Shown here piece by piece: positions 17,037 to 26,250 of a stretch of DNA of 64,000 nucleotides (positions within the stretch are counted from its first letter, which is position 1; the number at the start of each line of letters is the position of its first letter). The notes below the pieces were generated by a model that saw nothing but the letters and a program-made list of their open reading frames with translations, ran no database searches and had not been told where the DNA came from. Source of the DNA: Sutcliffiella horikoshii. GTDB lineage: Bacteria; Bacillota; Bacilli; Bacillales; Bacillaceae_I. A program made the translations under genes and the position numbers. The stretch covers positions 1,194,666-1,258,665 of the forward strand of contig KV440964.1 in assembly GCA_001636495.1 (NCBI GenBank), given 5' to 3'.

Positions 17037-17795
17037 ATGAACTATTTTATTGTCACAGGCTCTTCAAAAGGGCTGGGAGAAGCCACAGCGAAACTACTAT
17101 TAAAAGAAAACCATCATCTGATTTGTATTGCCAGGAATGATAACAAAGACTTGGAAACGGAAGCAGTAGAGAACGGGGCAGAAATCACTTTTTTACAAGA
17201 GGATTTAAGCAAGCATGAACGAGTGACCGGGATTGTACAATATCTCCTATCAAAAATTGAGAAGGATGGTCAGGCAGAGGGGATTTACCTGATTAACAAT
17301 GCGGGAATGGTTGATCCAATCAAGCCCGCGGGGAAAGCGGACGAGCCTTCCATGACAAAAGCGGTTCACCTTAATCTTCTTACACCTATGCTGATGATAA
17401 ATGAGTTCATTCGCCTAACAGAGGATTGGGACTGCAAAAAGGTGATCGTCAATATTAGTTCCGGCGCAGCGAATCGACCGGTACATGGATGGAACACGTA
17501 TTGCACCACAAAGGCGGGGCTTGATATGTTTACAAAATCTGTGGGCTTAGAACAAAGCCAAGCTGTACATCCGACAACCATTCTCTCCTTTTCGCCAGGT
17601 GTGATGGATACGGCCATGCAAGGAGTCATCCGTAGCTCTGATGAAAAAGACTTCAGCAATGTCGAGACATTCAAGTCCTATCATGAAGAGGGTCAATTAA
17701 GAAGTCCCGAGTTTGTAGCCGAGAAAATGTTAGATCTATTATTTTCAGTAGATGTTGAAAATGGAAGAGTCTATGATATAAAAGAATTTCTCTAA
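17037..17795 (+). CDS. Short-chain dehydrogenase, YueD-like ((S)-benzoin-forming benzil reductase type)
   Basis: A 252-residue NAD(P)H-dependent Rossmann-fold reductase. TGSSKGLG at residues 7-14 binds the cofactor, NNAG is at 87-90, and the catalytic Ser near 141 and YCTTK (Tyr155, Lys159) are present. Overall similarity is to sepiapterin reductase-like YueD of Bacillus, known to reduce benzil to (S)-benzoin; the natural substrate is unknown. The ribosome site is GGGAGTG. A terminator follows directly, so it ends the two-gene unit with the M50 protease. Confidence 0.85.
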   Translation: MNYFIVTGSSKGLGEATAKLLLKENHHLICIARNDNKDLETEAVENGAEITFLQEDLSKHERVTGIVQYLLSKIEKDGQAEGIYLINNAGMVDPIKPAGKADEPSMTKAVHLNLLTPMLMINEFIRLTEDWDCKKVIVNISSGAANRPVHGWNTYCTTKAGLDMFTKSVGLEQSQAVHPTTILSFSPGVMDTAMQGVIRSSDEKDFSNVETFKSYHEEGQLRSPEFVAEKMLDLLFSVDVENGRVYDIKEFL

Positions 17796-17796
17796 G

Positions 17797-17824
17797 AAGC
17801 GCACTTTCGGTGTGCTTTTTTTAT
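17797..17824 (+). terminator. Rho-independent terminator
   Basis: A GCGCAC / GTGTGC stem with loop TTTCG is followed by seven T residues, right after the reductase stop codon. Confidence 0.85.
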
Positions 17825-18002
17825 TTCAGATAATGCATCTCAGTTTGTTAATATATCCCTTAATGTGACAAAAAAACTATTATTCTGACTATTTTTAAAG
17901 CTTTTGAACTATTCAGTGTAGCGAATTAGGTTAATATGTCGTATGTCCACTTTGATGAACCTCCTTCATAATAAAATGGAAGTTGTTAGACTTTAAAGAA
18001 TT

Positions 18003-18056
18003 TTTACAATTACTTTACTACAAAACAACAATACGTTTACAGAGCTCGCGTATATT
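18003..18056 (+). promoter_or_regulatory. Predicted PhoP box and promoter of the secreted nuclease gene
   Basis: Half-sites of the TTHAYA type occur at 18003 (TTTACA), 18014 (TTTACT), 18025 (ACAACA, weaker) and 18036 (TTTACA), an exact 11-bp phase. A -10 hexamer TATATT is at 18051-18056. Relative to the expected start near 18063 the half-sites span about -60 to -22, the known core region for PhoP~P in Bacillus. The rest of 17825-18099 shows nothing else. Confidence 0.65.
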
Positions 18057-18099
18057 GAGAAAGTGTACGACGTCCAACCATTATAAAGGAGGAAAACAA

Positions 18100-21000
18100 A
18101 TGCGACATCATTCTAAAAGAGTTGTCATGATTCTATTAGCTTTCATATTAGTATTCTCTAATCTAATGCCTGCTATGAACGTTACAACTTATGCGGCAGA
18201 AAACCAGTCAACTGCTATTACAGTGGAGCAAGCCATTGCCAATAATAGCGGTACAGCGAATGTAGAGGGGTATATTGTGGGGACGGTAGTTTCCACGAAT
18301 AATTTTGACTTAGAAGCCCCTTGGTCCCAAAATACTAATTTAGCTATAGCGGACTCCCCGACAGAGACAGACATTCGTAAAATGTTACCTATCCAATTAA
18401 CTACTTCAGGAGCTAACATCAGAAGTGCTCTTAATTTAGCCGATAACCCAGAAAAACACCACGCAAAGGTTCAAATTACAGGTACTTTGGAAGCTTACTT
18501 TACCGTACCAGGTTTGAGAAATCCTAGTGCTTTCACCATCATCGACGGCGGCCAGGATCCTGAACCTCCAGCAGAACCAGAACTTATCACACTTGCAGAG
18601 GCACGCACGAAAAGTGTTGGCCAAGAAGTCATCGTTCAAGGTGTTGTCACAGCGGACAATGCAGCAATTGGCGGTGGGAAACTATCCACTTACATACAAG
18701 ATGAAACAGCAGGAATTAATTTGTTTTCCAATAGCCTATCAGGTTTTCCTAATTTAGTAGAAGGTCAAAAAGTAGAAGTAAGAGGAAAAATTGCTCTTTA
18801 CAACGGCCTGCTTGAAATCATGCCGAATGCAAATGGCATAGAAATTTTAGCGGAAAATGAGACTCTTCCAGAACCTACACCAATTACTATAGAAGAATTA
18901 CAATCAGCAACCGTTGCTGAACCATTAGAGGGTCAGCTTGTAACTGTAACAGGTTACGTTTCCAACAAGCCTTCCACTCCAGCTGGTGGAGGATACAATG
19001 TTACATTGACAGACAATGATTTTAACTCTACAACATTACGTGTTATGGAAGGAACGAATGCAATTGATGCATTGGAAGCGGGCAAGTGGTATGAGATTAC
19101 CGCTATCCTTAGCCAATACAACACGTATCAAATACTACCTAGAAAAGCATCTGATATCGTATTGGCTGCAGAGCAACCAGAACCACCAAGTGCAGCAGGT
19201 GAATACCCGGCTGTAGTAGAGCGTGTAACGGATGGCGATACGATACGTATCACTTCTCCATTATTCGGTTCCCAAAGTGTTCGTTATGTAAATATCGACA
19301 CGCCGGAAACCTATCATTCTATTAGAAACGAACTTGATCAAAATCAGATGGATCATGGAAAACGTGCTACAGAACACATGCAATCCTTGTTAAAAGCAGG
19401 GGACGAGGTCATTTTGAAAATAGGTGATGAGCCGACTGACAATTATGGCCGTATCTTGGCACAGGTTTTACGTAAATCAGACCGACTAAATACAAACCTT
19501 GAAATGGCAAAAGAAGGATTTGCGGTGACGTATTTCATCTGGCCGGTTGGTCCTGAAGATGAATATAACGAATTCCAGACAGCAGTGAAGGAAGCGAAGG
19601 ATGCTGGGAAAGGTATCTGGAGTGAAGAGGATCCATTATTGGAGCTTCCGACATTCTTCCGTGCACGCTATGAAAATAATGCATTAAACAAGCCGGTTGG
19701 AAACTCGGATACGAAAGAATATGTGCAACCTACTGAATGGGAAAACGTTCCTGTTGAGAAACGCATCTTCTTCTGGAATGAAGCAGAGGCATTAGCAGCT
19801 GGCTTCACACCTGCTGAGGATGGTGGAGAAGAGCCAAATCCAAATCCGGGCGAGCTTGTATCCGTTCAGCTTATAGGAATGAATGACTTACACGGTAAGA
19901 TTGATCAGACTTATGACTTATCAAGAGACTATGGCATTGCAGCGGCAGGCCGTATGGATTATGTTTCCGCATATCTGAAAGACCGCAGAGAACAAAATCC
20001 TAACACTTTGATTGTGCATGCAGGGGACATGATTGGTGGAAGCTCACCAGTTGCAGCCTTGCTTCAAGATGAGCCGGTTGTGGAAATTATGAACGAAATC
20101 GGATTTGATATTGGTACTGTCGGAAACCATGAGTTTGATGAGGGTACGACAGAATTCTTGCGTATGGTGAATGGTGGAGACCATCCGGAAGGAAAGGGTA
20201 CAGAAGGATATGAAGGAATGAATTTCCCGAATGTTTGTGCCAACTGTGTCTGGAAAGACTCCGGTGAAACCTTCCTGCCTCCTTATGAAATTTTAGAGGT
20301 TGGCGGAGAACAGATCGGGTTTATCGGTGTAAACACCACGGCAACATTGAACATGGTCATTCCAGACGGCATCCAAGATATCACGTTTACAAACGAAGTG
20401 GATGCAGTTAATGAAGCGACAGAAGAGTTAAAAGAGCAAGGAATCAAAGCAATTGTTGTCCTTTCTCATATGCCAGCATCCCAATCAGGGGAAACGGCTA
20501 CTGGGGACGCGGCAAACCTTGCGAAAAATGTAGACGATGAAGTGGACGTTATTTTTGCAGCACATAACCACGAAATCGTAAATGCAATGGTGGATAACAA
20601 ACTGATTGTCCAAGCATTGGATTATGGAAAAGCATTTTCTGCAGTAGACCTTGAAATCGATCCGGAAACAGGCGATATCGTAAACAAGGAAGCGGAAATT
20701 GTGTTTGTTGATCAAAGCAAAATGGATCCAGATCCAGTTGTAACGGAAATTATTGCAAACTATGAAAATCGCATTGCGCCTATTTTGAATAAAGTAGTCG
20801 GAGTAGCAGAAGTTGCGATGGAAGGCGGATATGGCGTTCGTGGAGAAGTTGGCGACAACGCCCTTGGAAACCTGATCGCAGATGGCATGAAAGCGGAAAT
20901 GGATGCGGACTTTGCCTTGATGAATGGCGGCGGAATCCGTGACAACCTAAATCAAGGGGATATCACTTGGGGCGAATTGTTCAACATCCAACCGTTCAAC

Positions 21001-21714
21001 AATGTATTGATGAAGCTTGAAATTAAAGGTACAGATCTATATACAATTATGAATGCACAACTACAGGCTCCATATGGACCTGATTACAGTATTGCTGGAT
21101 TCCACTATACATGGGATGGCTCCACTTACAAAGTGGTGGATATCACTTTCCCTGATGGTTCACCTATTGATAAGGAAGCAACATACACAGTTGTAACAAA
21201 CAACTTTATGGCAACCTCTACAGGAAGCAAGTACCGCCCTATTGGAGAGCTTGGCAAAAATCCTGTAACAGGACCAGAAGACTTAGAAGCTACGGTTAAC
21301 TTTGTTCGCAGCTTTGACGGACCGATTAACTATGTAGCAGAAGGGCGTATCTCGGAAGTGAGTGAGCCAGGATATGAAGAGCCGGAAGTGAAATATACGG
21401 TTGAGAATATCTTCCTTGATGCAAAAGGAAAAGAATTGAAGAAGTTAGAAAGAAAGTCTGATGTAACAATAAGCACTACAATTGCTAATCATGTTCGCGA
21501 TGCTCGTGAGTTCACGGTTTCTGTGGAATTGGTGGACAAGCATGGCAGAGTGAAACACTCTTCGGAAGAAAGCTATGAAGTAGCGGGTGAGAGTGAAGAG
21601 GTATTTAGTGAAGAAGTTTCCATTCCGGCAAACCACACTGGTCAGCGCTATACGTTGACGGTTGTAGTGAAGGAAGCGGAAGGTGCGGTAGTGGAGAGAA
21701 GCGAAATTAAATAG
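18100..21714 (+). CDS. Secreted multidomain nuclease / 5'-nucleotidase (YhcR-like)
   Basis: A 1204-residue secreted protein; start ATG 18100 has AAAGGAGG 7 nt upstream, and longer in-frame starts lack one. Order: Sec signal peptide (about 1-33), DUF6359-like and OB-fold domains (to about 360), a staphylococcal-nuclease domain at about 368-515 (VTDGDTIRI, YVNIDTPET), then a metallophosphatase/5'-nucleotidase from about 590 with MNDLHGK, HAGDMIGG, GNHEFDEGT and HNHE, followed by a 5'-nucleotidase C-terminal domain with NGGGIRDN. B. subtilis YhcR has this layout and ends in a sortase signal. Here the C-terminus has neither LPXTG-like motif nor transmembrane helix, so release into the medium is likely. 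It would degrade nucleic acids to nucleosides and phosphate. Confidence 0.9.
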   Translation: MRHHSKRVVMILLAFILVFSNLMPAMNVTTYAAENQSTAITVEQAIANNSGTANVEGYIVGTVVSTNNFDLEAPWSQNTNLAIADSPTETDIRKMLPIQLTTSGANIRSALNLADNPEKHHAKVQITGTLEAYFTVPGLRNPSAFTIIDGGQDPEPPAEPELITLAEARTKSVGQEVIVQGVVTADNAAIGGGKLSTYIQDETAGINLFSNSLSGFPNLVEGQKVEVRGKIALYNGLLEIMPNANGIEILAENETLPEPTPITIEELQSATVAEPLEGQLVTVTGYVSNKPSTPAGGGYNVTLTDNDFNSTTLRVMEGTNAIDALEAGKWYEITAILSQYNTYQILPRKASDIVLAAEQPEPPSAAGEYPAVVERVTDGDTIRITSPLFGSQSVRYVNIDTPETYHSIRNELDQNQMDHGKRATEHMQSLLKAGDEVILKIGDEPTDNYGRILAQVLRKSDRLNTNLEMAKEGFAVTYFIWPVGPEDEYNEFQTAVKEAKDAGKGIWSEEDPLLELPTFFRARYENNALNKPVGNSDTKEYVQPTEWENVPVEKRIFFWNEAEALAAGFTPAEDGGEEPNPNPGELVSVQLIGMNDLHGKIDQTYDLSRDYGIAAAGRMDYVSAYLKDRREQNPNTLIVHAGDMIGGSSPVAALLQDEPVVEIMNEIGFDIGTVGNHEFDEGTTEFLRMVNGGDHPEGKGTEGYEGMNFPNVCANCVWKDSGETFLPPYEILEVGGEQIGFIGVNTTATLNMVIPDGIQDITFTNEVDAVNEATEELKEQGIKAIVVLSHMPASQSGETATGDAANLAKNVDDEVDVIFAAHNHEIVNAMVDNKLIVQALDYGKAFSAVDLEIDPETGDIVNKEAEIVFVDQSKMDPDPVVTEIIANYENRIAPILNKVVGVAEVAMEGGYGVRGEVGDNALGNLIADGMKAEMDADFALMNGGGIRDNLNQGDITWGELFNIQPFNNVLMKLEIKGTDLYTIMNAQLQAPYGPDYSIAGFHYTWDGSTYKVVDITFPDGSPIDKEATYTVVTNNFMATSTGSKYRPIGELGKNPVTGPEDLEATVNFVRSFDGPINYVAEGRISEVSEPGYEEPEVKYTVENIFLDAKGKELKKLERKSDVTISTTIANHVRDAREFTVSVELVDKHGRVKHSSEESYEVAGESEEVFSEEVSIPANHTGQRYTLTVVVKEAEGAVVERSEIK

Positions 21715-21735
21715 TATTGTAAGTTAATATGTTTG

Positions 21736-21769
21736 CAGGAGGGGGCTTTCGGGTCCTCTCTTTTTTTGG
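21736..21769 (+). terminator. Probable terminator after the nuclease gene
   Basis: An imperfect GGAGG / CCTCT stem around GGGCTTTCGGG is followed by seven T residues, 22 bp after the stop codon. Confidence 0.55.
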
Positions 21770-21774
21770 AGAAA

Positions 21775-21840
21775 GTTGATTTCCGTTCCAGGCGCTTCGC
21801 TTTCCCGCGGGAGTCTGCGCGCCTTCCACTACAATCATCA
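21775..21840 (-). repeat. Structured interspersed repeat, copy 2 (internally deleted)
   Basis: It retains both ends of the repeat in reverse orientation (TTGATTTCCGTTCCAGG at one side, CTTCCACTACAATCAT at the other) but lacks the central stem. It is a deletion derivative of about 66 bp. Confidence 0.65.
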
Positions 21841-21901
21841 AGGTAATACCATTCACCGAAAGGATAACTAGAAACTCTCTAAACGATGTGATTGGGTTCT
21901 A

Positions 21902-22031
21902 GCTGTGGATTAGAGCAAATAGCGTAGACTCCTACGGGGGAGTAGCGACAATCTTGAGACCCCGCAGGCGAATGCCGAGGAGGCTCAAGGTCGCCCCGTG
22001 GAAAGCGCAGCTATTTGCGGAAAGGAACAGC
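21902..22031 (+). repeat. Structured interspersed repeat, copy 3
   Basis: A full-length copy. Outer arms begin GCTGT and end ACAGC. The second stem is CAAATAGC / GCTATTTG and the inner stems are GCGAC / GTCGC and CTTGAG / CTCAAG. The stem sequences differ from copies 1 and 5 but remain paired. With copy 2 and the terminators it fills the 474-bp gap between the nuclease gene and the siderophore-binding gene. Confidence 0.85.
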
Positions 22032-22077
22032 GGCGATTAACCAAAAAACCCAACTATAGATTACTAGCTTTAAAAAG

Positions 22078-22105
22078 GATCGGGCGGTTTCTGCCCGGTT
22101 TTTCT
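22078..22105 (+). terminator. Terminator-like hairpin
   Basis: A CGGGC / GCCCG stem followed by GTTTTTC. It may back up termination of the nuclease transcript. Confidence 0.6.
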
Positions 22106-22130
22106 TATGTGGAATCAGTTTCCCGAACAA

Positions 22131-22167
22131 GCAAAAAAAGAGCCAGCACAACTTTGTGCCAGCTCTC
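22131..22167 (-). terminator. Terminator of the siderophore-binding lipoprotein gene
   Basis: On the minus strand a 12-bp stem with two wobble pairs (GAGCTGGCACAA / TTGTGCTGGCTC) is followed by a T8 tract. Confidence 0.85.
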
Positions 22168-22188
22168 CAAATACCTATAAAGTTCCTT

Positions 22189-23178
22189 TTATTCTTCTTC
22201 CCCTAAAAATACTTCCTCGATATCATCCAACATAATGTTCGCTGCAAGTACGCCACCAGCAGTGTTCCATACAGCATCACTTACTTCATGGACATTTCCT
22301 GCTTTTGCAACTTCCAGGTTATTGAATAGAGGGTCCTCTAACCACTCATCCTTGATCTTTGTTGCTTCACCGTCACCAGTTTCATAAGAGAAGTGGAATA
22401 GGATGTCTCCATCCATAGCAGGGATTCTTTCTTTTGTTGCATTCATTTCAGCAAAATCGTCTACATTTTGAGATTCCGGACGTGCAAATCCTAATTGATC
22501 CAGAATGATACCGGAGAACGAGTCTTTATGGTAGATACGAACATCTCCAGCTGTGAAACGTACGATAGATACTTCCTGCTCCGTCTTGTCACCAAGCTGC
22601 TCGCTCATTTCAGCAACACGTGCATCAAAGTCGTCCATCACTTTTTTGCCTTCTTCTTCTTTATTCAGTGCTTTTGCGTAAAGTTGGAAGTTTTCTTTCC
22701 AGTCACCTTTTAACGTTTCTGCAAAAACAGTCGGTGCAATGGCATCTAATTGCTCATAAACGTCTTCTTGACGTAGTTTGTTTCCGATGATCAGGTCAGG
22801 CTTTAATGCTGCAATTGCTTCCAAGTTTACCGCACTTTCCGTACCAACAACCTCGACGCCTTCCATATCAGCCTTGATATGATCATACCAAGTGTCGCCT
22901 AACCAAGATTGAACGGCTCCGACAGGTTTTACACCCATTGCAAGCAATGCCTCGGTACCTTCGTTTGTAAGGATAACTACTCTCTCTGGAGTGCCCTCAA
23001 TTGTTTCTGTACCCATTGCATGCTCCACTTCATAAGAAGTGTCTTCTGTTGGAGTATCACCGGAATTATCGTCTTCTTGCCCAGCACTGTTGCCGTTGTT
23101 TCCGGAGCAAGCCGAAAGAACAAGGGAAGTAACTAAGCTAAGTAAAAATAATGTAAAAAGCTTTTTGTTTTTTAACAT
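22189..23178 (-). CDS. Iron-siderophore ABC transporter substrate-binding lipoprotein (YfiY-like)
   Basis: About 329 residues. The start at 23178 follows GGGGGC by 8 nt; longer versions would bury the signal peptide. The lipoprotein signal ends at LSAC with Cys24, followed by an acidic linker. The mature part is a periplasmic-binding-protein (BtuF/FhuD) fold, with PERVVILTNEGTEAL near its start. It should bind a hydroxamate or citrate-hydroxamate ferric siderophore outside the membrane and hand it to the permeases encoded divergently at 23358-25414. Three Fur-box-like sites occupy the divergent promoter region, so iron repression is expected. Similarity to B. subtilis YfiY is my recollection, not a search result. 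Confidence 0.88.
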   Translation of the reverse strand: MLKNKKLFTLFLLSLVTSLVLSACSGNNGNSAGQEDDNSGDTPTEDTSYEVEHAMGTETIEGTPERVVILTNEGTEALLAMGVKPVGAVQSWLGDTWYDHIKADMEGVEVVGTESAVNLEAIAALKPDLIIGNKLRQEDVYEQLDAIAPTVFAETLKGDWKENFQLYAKALNKEEEGKKVMDDFDARVAEMSEQLGDKTEQEVSIVRFTAGDVRIYHKDSFSGIILDQLGFARPESQNVDDFAEMNATKERIPAMDGDILFHFSYETGDGEATKIKDEWLEDPLFNNLEVAKAGNVHEVSDAVWNTAGGVLAANIMLDDIEEVFLGEEE

Positions 23179-23200
23179 ATATGTAGCCCCCGTATAATAT

Positions 23201-23279
23201 TGATAATGATTTTCATTTACAAGATAAATAGTACCGCTGATGAGAATCGTTGTCAATATCTTTATGAGAATGATTTTCA
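23201..23279. promoter_or_regulatory. Three Fur boxes in a divergent promoter region
   Basis: Matches to the 7-1-7 motif TGATAATNATTATCA are at 23201-23215 (one mismatch), 23241-23255 (three mismatches) and 23265-23279 (two mismatches). They lie between the siderophore-binding lipoprotein gene and the permease genes, so both transcripts should be repressed by Fur when iron is plentiful. Confidence 0.85.
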
Positions 23280-23357
23280 AAGTCATTGACACTTCCTACT
23301 AATTCTCCTAAACTTATAAGTGGATTAAAGTTATATATAGATAGAAGGTACACAATT

Positions 23358-24362
23358 ATGTTACTTCGTAAAAATAGCCATAAAATACTTGGATTGATAA
23401 TAGGGATGATCCTATTATTATTCAGCTTTGTGGCAAGCATCATATATGGATATACCAATACTAGTCTGTCCCTTGCCATTGATGCATTTCGCAATTTCGA
23501 CGGATCCAATGAACATATCATCATTCAATCCGTACGCCTTCCAAGGGCCATCATTGCGGCTTTGGTAGGGGGAAGTTTGGCAATTGCCGGACTTTGGATG
23601 CAGGCACTGACAAAGAATCCGTTGGCGTCACCAGGAATTTTCGGCATCAACGCAGGTGCCAGTTTCTTTGTGGTCGTGGCGGTCTCTTTCTTCTCCGTCA
23701 CTTCCTTACAAACATACACCTGGCTTGCATTTGCCGGAGCAGCACTTGCAGCATTTTCGGTGTACTTCATCGGTTCTATCGGTCGCGAGGGTCTGACCCC
23801 GATGAAACTGACACTAGCCGGAGCAGCCTTTGCTGCGATGTTCTCTTCGCTGACTCAAGGCTTGCTTGTTGTAAATGAGACAGCATTGGACCAAGTGCTG
23901 TTTTGGCTGGCAGGGTCCGTTCAGGGAAGAAGCCTCAACATGGTGTATGCCGTGCTTCCATATATAGCCGTTGCTTGGATCGCCTCCTTTTTTATTGGAA
24001 AAAAAATCAACTTGCTTGCAATGGGGGACGATGTGGCAACAAGTCTTGGAGTGAAAACAGGTCTTTTAAAATTAACGACAGCAGTTATTATCATTCTACT
24101 AGCTGGCGGTGCAGTCGCCATTGCCGGACCTATTGTTTTCATCGGTATCGTCATTCCCCATGTTGCACGCTACTTTGTCGGAAACGACCATCGCTGGCTT
24201 GCACCTTACTGCGGAATTCTTGGTGGTATTCTCCTGTTAGCTGCTGATATTGGTGCGCGATATGTCATCATGCCCCAAGAGGTGCCCGTTGGTGTCATGA
24301 CGGCCATCATCGGAACTCCATTCTTCATCTACATTGCACGAAGGGGGTTCCATGGAAAATGA
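23358..24362 (+). CDS. FecCD-family siderophore permease (YfiZ-like)
   Basis: A 334-residue polytopic membrane protein, the usual length for FecCD permeases. The start at 23358 follows AGAAGG; upstream in-frame codons would add an unlikely extension over the Fur region. Typical segments are QSVRLPRAIIAALVGGSLA near the N-terminus, LAGAAFAAM, and the ATPase-contact GPIVFIGIVIPHVAR stretch. It should form one half of the channel with the next gene product, which overlaps it by 4 bp. Confidence 0.92.
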   Translation: MLLRKNSHKILGLIIGMILLLFSFVASIIYGYTNTSLSLAIDAFRNFDGSNEHIIIQSVRLPRAIIAALVGGSLAIAGLWMQALTKNPLASPGIFGINAGASFFVVVAVSFFSVTSLQTYTWLAFAGAALAAFSVYFIGSIGREGLTPMKLTLAGAAFAAMFSSLTQGLLVVNETALDQVLFWLAGSVQGRSLNMVYAVLPYIAVAWIASFFIGKKINLLAMGDDVATSLGVKTGLLKLTTAVIIILLAGGAVAIAGPIVFIGIVIPHVARYFVGNDHRWLAPYCGILGGILLLAADIGARYVIMPQEVPVGVMTAIIGTPFFIYIARRGFHGK

Positions 24363-25414
24363 AAAATTATAAAACATTTCGACTCGGAAAAGACCGCTTA
24401 TCTTTTTTTATGGATAAAAAAGCGATTTTCACCATCCTTGGCCTGGCACTGGCAGTAATCGCCCTTTTCATCTTCAGCACAGGGATGGGGGATATGAAAA
24501 TATCCCCGTGGAATGTCATTAAAGTATTCTTCGGGCAAGGGGACTCCATGGAGACGCTGGTCGTACAATCCTTCCGATTGCCGCGAATCATCATTGCGCT
24601 TCTTGTCGGAATTTCGCTTGCAGTAGCGGGTGCCATTTTACAGGGCATAATTCGAAACCCGCTCGCATCTCCTGATATTATAGGGTTGACGGGCGGAGCT
24701 TCAACAGCAGTTGTCCTATTTCTCGCCCTTTTCAGCGACAGCAATAACTCATTAACCGTCAGCATTCAATGGCTTCCATTAAGTGCATTTGTGGGAGCGA
24801 CAGCGATTGCGATTATCGTTTACTCCCTATCTTGGAAAAATGGATTATCTCCGATCAGGCTCGTGCTGATAGGGATCGGGATTTCCACGCTAATGCAGGC
24901 ATTGACTACATTATTCATGTTGCTGGGCCCCATCTATCGAGCAAGCCAGGCAAACATCTGGATTACAGGAACGGTATACGGTTCGAACTGGAGCCATGTG
25001 AAAATATTATTACCTTGGACTGTCTTACTGGTCATCGTCAGCTTTATGGTGGTAAGGCAATTGAACATACAAGAACTCGGAGATGAGGTTGCAACAGGCG
25101 TTGGCGGTGCCGTCAACAAACACAGAATGGGACTTCTATTCCTTAGTACGGCGCTGACAGGAGGAGCGGTTGCTTTTGCAGGGGGCATCGGCTTTGTTGG
25201 CCTGATGGCTCCGCACATTGCCCGTAGACTTGTAGGGTCATCTTTCGGAGTGTTGATTCCAACGTCGGCATTTATCGGAGCGTTTCTAGTTATGCTCGCA
25301 GACCTGATCGGCCGGACCCTGTTCTCGCCACTAGAGATTCCTGCCGGCGTATTTACTGCTTCAATCGGAGCACCTTACTTTATCTATCTGCTTTACAAAA
25401 CGAGAAATTCTTAA
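24359..25414 (+). CDS. FecCD-family siderophore permease (YfhA-like)
   Basis: A 351-residue membrane protein paralogous to the preceding permease, starting at an ATG that overlaps its stop (ATGA), so the two are translationally coupled. It has the [33 protein letters not shown] and [15 protein letters not shown] family segments. The heterodimer should move ferric siderophore across the membrane, powered by the ATPase encoded next. Confidence 0.92.
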   Translation: MKNYKTFRLGKDRLSFFMDKKAIFTILGLALAVIALFIFSTGMGDMKISPWNVIKVFFGQGDSMETLVVQSFRLPRIIIALLVGISLAVAGAILQGIIRNPLASPDIIGLTGGASTAVVLFLALFSDSNNSLTVSIQWLPLSAFVGATAIAIIVYSLSWKNGLSPIRLVLIGIGISTLMQALTTLFMLLGPIYRASQANIWITGTVYGSNWSHVKILLPWTVLLVIVSFMVVRQLNIQELGDEVATGVGGAVNKHRMGLLFLSTALTGGAVAFAGGIGFVGLMAPHIARRLVGSSFGVLIPTSAFIGAFLVMLADLIGRTLFSPLEIPAGVFTASIGAPYFIYLLYKTRNS

Positions 25415-25431
25415 CGAGAGGTGGAAGTAAC

Positions 25432-26250
25432 ATGCATGCTTTAGAAACCCAGTCACTGACATTATCCTATGGTGAATCGATCATTATCGAGGAATTAGAT
25501 CTGAAAATCCCTAAAGGGGAGATTACGGTCTTTATCGGTGGGAATGGCTGTGGAAAATCCACCTTGCTTCGTTCATTAGCTCGTTTGTTGAAGCCAAGAC
25601 AAGGAAATGTGCTTCTTGAAGGTAAAGCCATCACCGGTCAATCTACAAAAGAAATCGCCAAACAACTTGCTATCCTTCCGCAAGGTCCAACAGCACCAGA
25701 AGGGCTATCCGTCCTTCAACTTGTAAAACAAGGACGATATCCTTACCAATCCTGGTTAAAGCAATGGTCGGAGCACGATGAAAAGGTAGTCTGGGATTCT
25801 CTTCGGGCAACTGGCATGGAGGAACTTGCAGAAAGAACGGTCGATTCACTATCCGGTGGACAACGTCAGCGCGCATGGATTGCGATGACGCTCGCACAAG
25901 AAACAGATGTCATCCTCTTAGATGAGCCGACCACCTATCTGGATCTTACCCATCAAATAGAAATACTTGATCTTCTTTTCGAGTTGAATGAAAAAGAAAA
26001 CCGTACAATCATCATGGTACTGCATGACTTGAACCTTGCCTGCCGCTATGCACATCACCTTGTCGCGATCCGAGATAAACAGATTTACGCGCAAGGCAAG
26101 CCAGAAGAAGTAATTAACTGTGACCTTGTGAAAAATGTCTTTGATATGAATTGTCAAGTAACAACTGATCCGCTTTTTGGCACACCACTATGTATTCCAC
26201 ACGGCCGTGGAAGATGCTTGGTTCCCAATTTGGAAGGACTAAGAGCATGA
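25432..26250 (+). CDS. yusV: Siderophore ABC transporter ATP-binding protein (YusV-like)
   Basis: A 272-residue ATPase. Walker A is GGNGCGKST, the Q-loop LPQGP, the signature LSGGQRQR, Walker [14 protein letters not shown], and the switch His lies in LHDLN. The C-terminal [13 protein letters not shown] segment is characteristic of the YusV/FhuC group. In B. subtilis YusV is a shared ATPase encoded away from its permeases; here it is in one operon with permeases, reductase and YusU. The start ATG follows GAGAGGTGG. Confidence 0.88.
   Translation: MHALETQSLTLSYGESIIIEELDLKIPKGEITVFIGGNGCGKSTLLRSLARLLKPRQGNVLLEGKAITGQSTKEIAKQLAILPQGPTAPEGLSVLQLVKQGRYPYQSWLKQWSEHDEKVVWDSLRATGMEELAERTVDSLSGGQRQRAWIAMTLAQETDVILLDEPTTYLDLTHQIEILDLLFELNEKENRTIIMVLHDLNLACRYAHHLVAIRDKQIYAQGKPEEVINCDLVKNVFDMNCQVTTDPLFGTPLCIPHGRGRCLVPNLEGLRA

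Noticed and set aside
17983-18099. N-terminal extension of the secreted nuclease
   Set aside because: It would overlap the PhoP box and promoter and hide the signal peptide; ATG 18100 has a strong ribosome site.
21998-22180. Short open frame ahead of the siderophore gene
   Set aside because: It covers repeat copy 3 and two terminators; composition is not protein-like.
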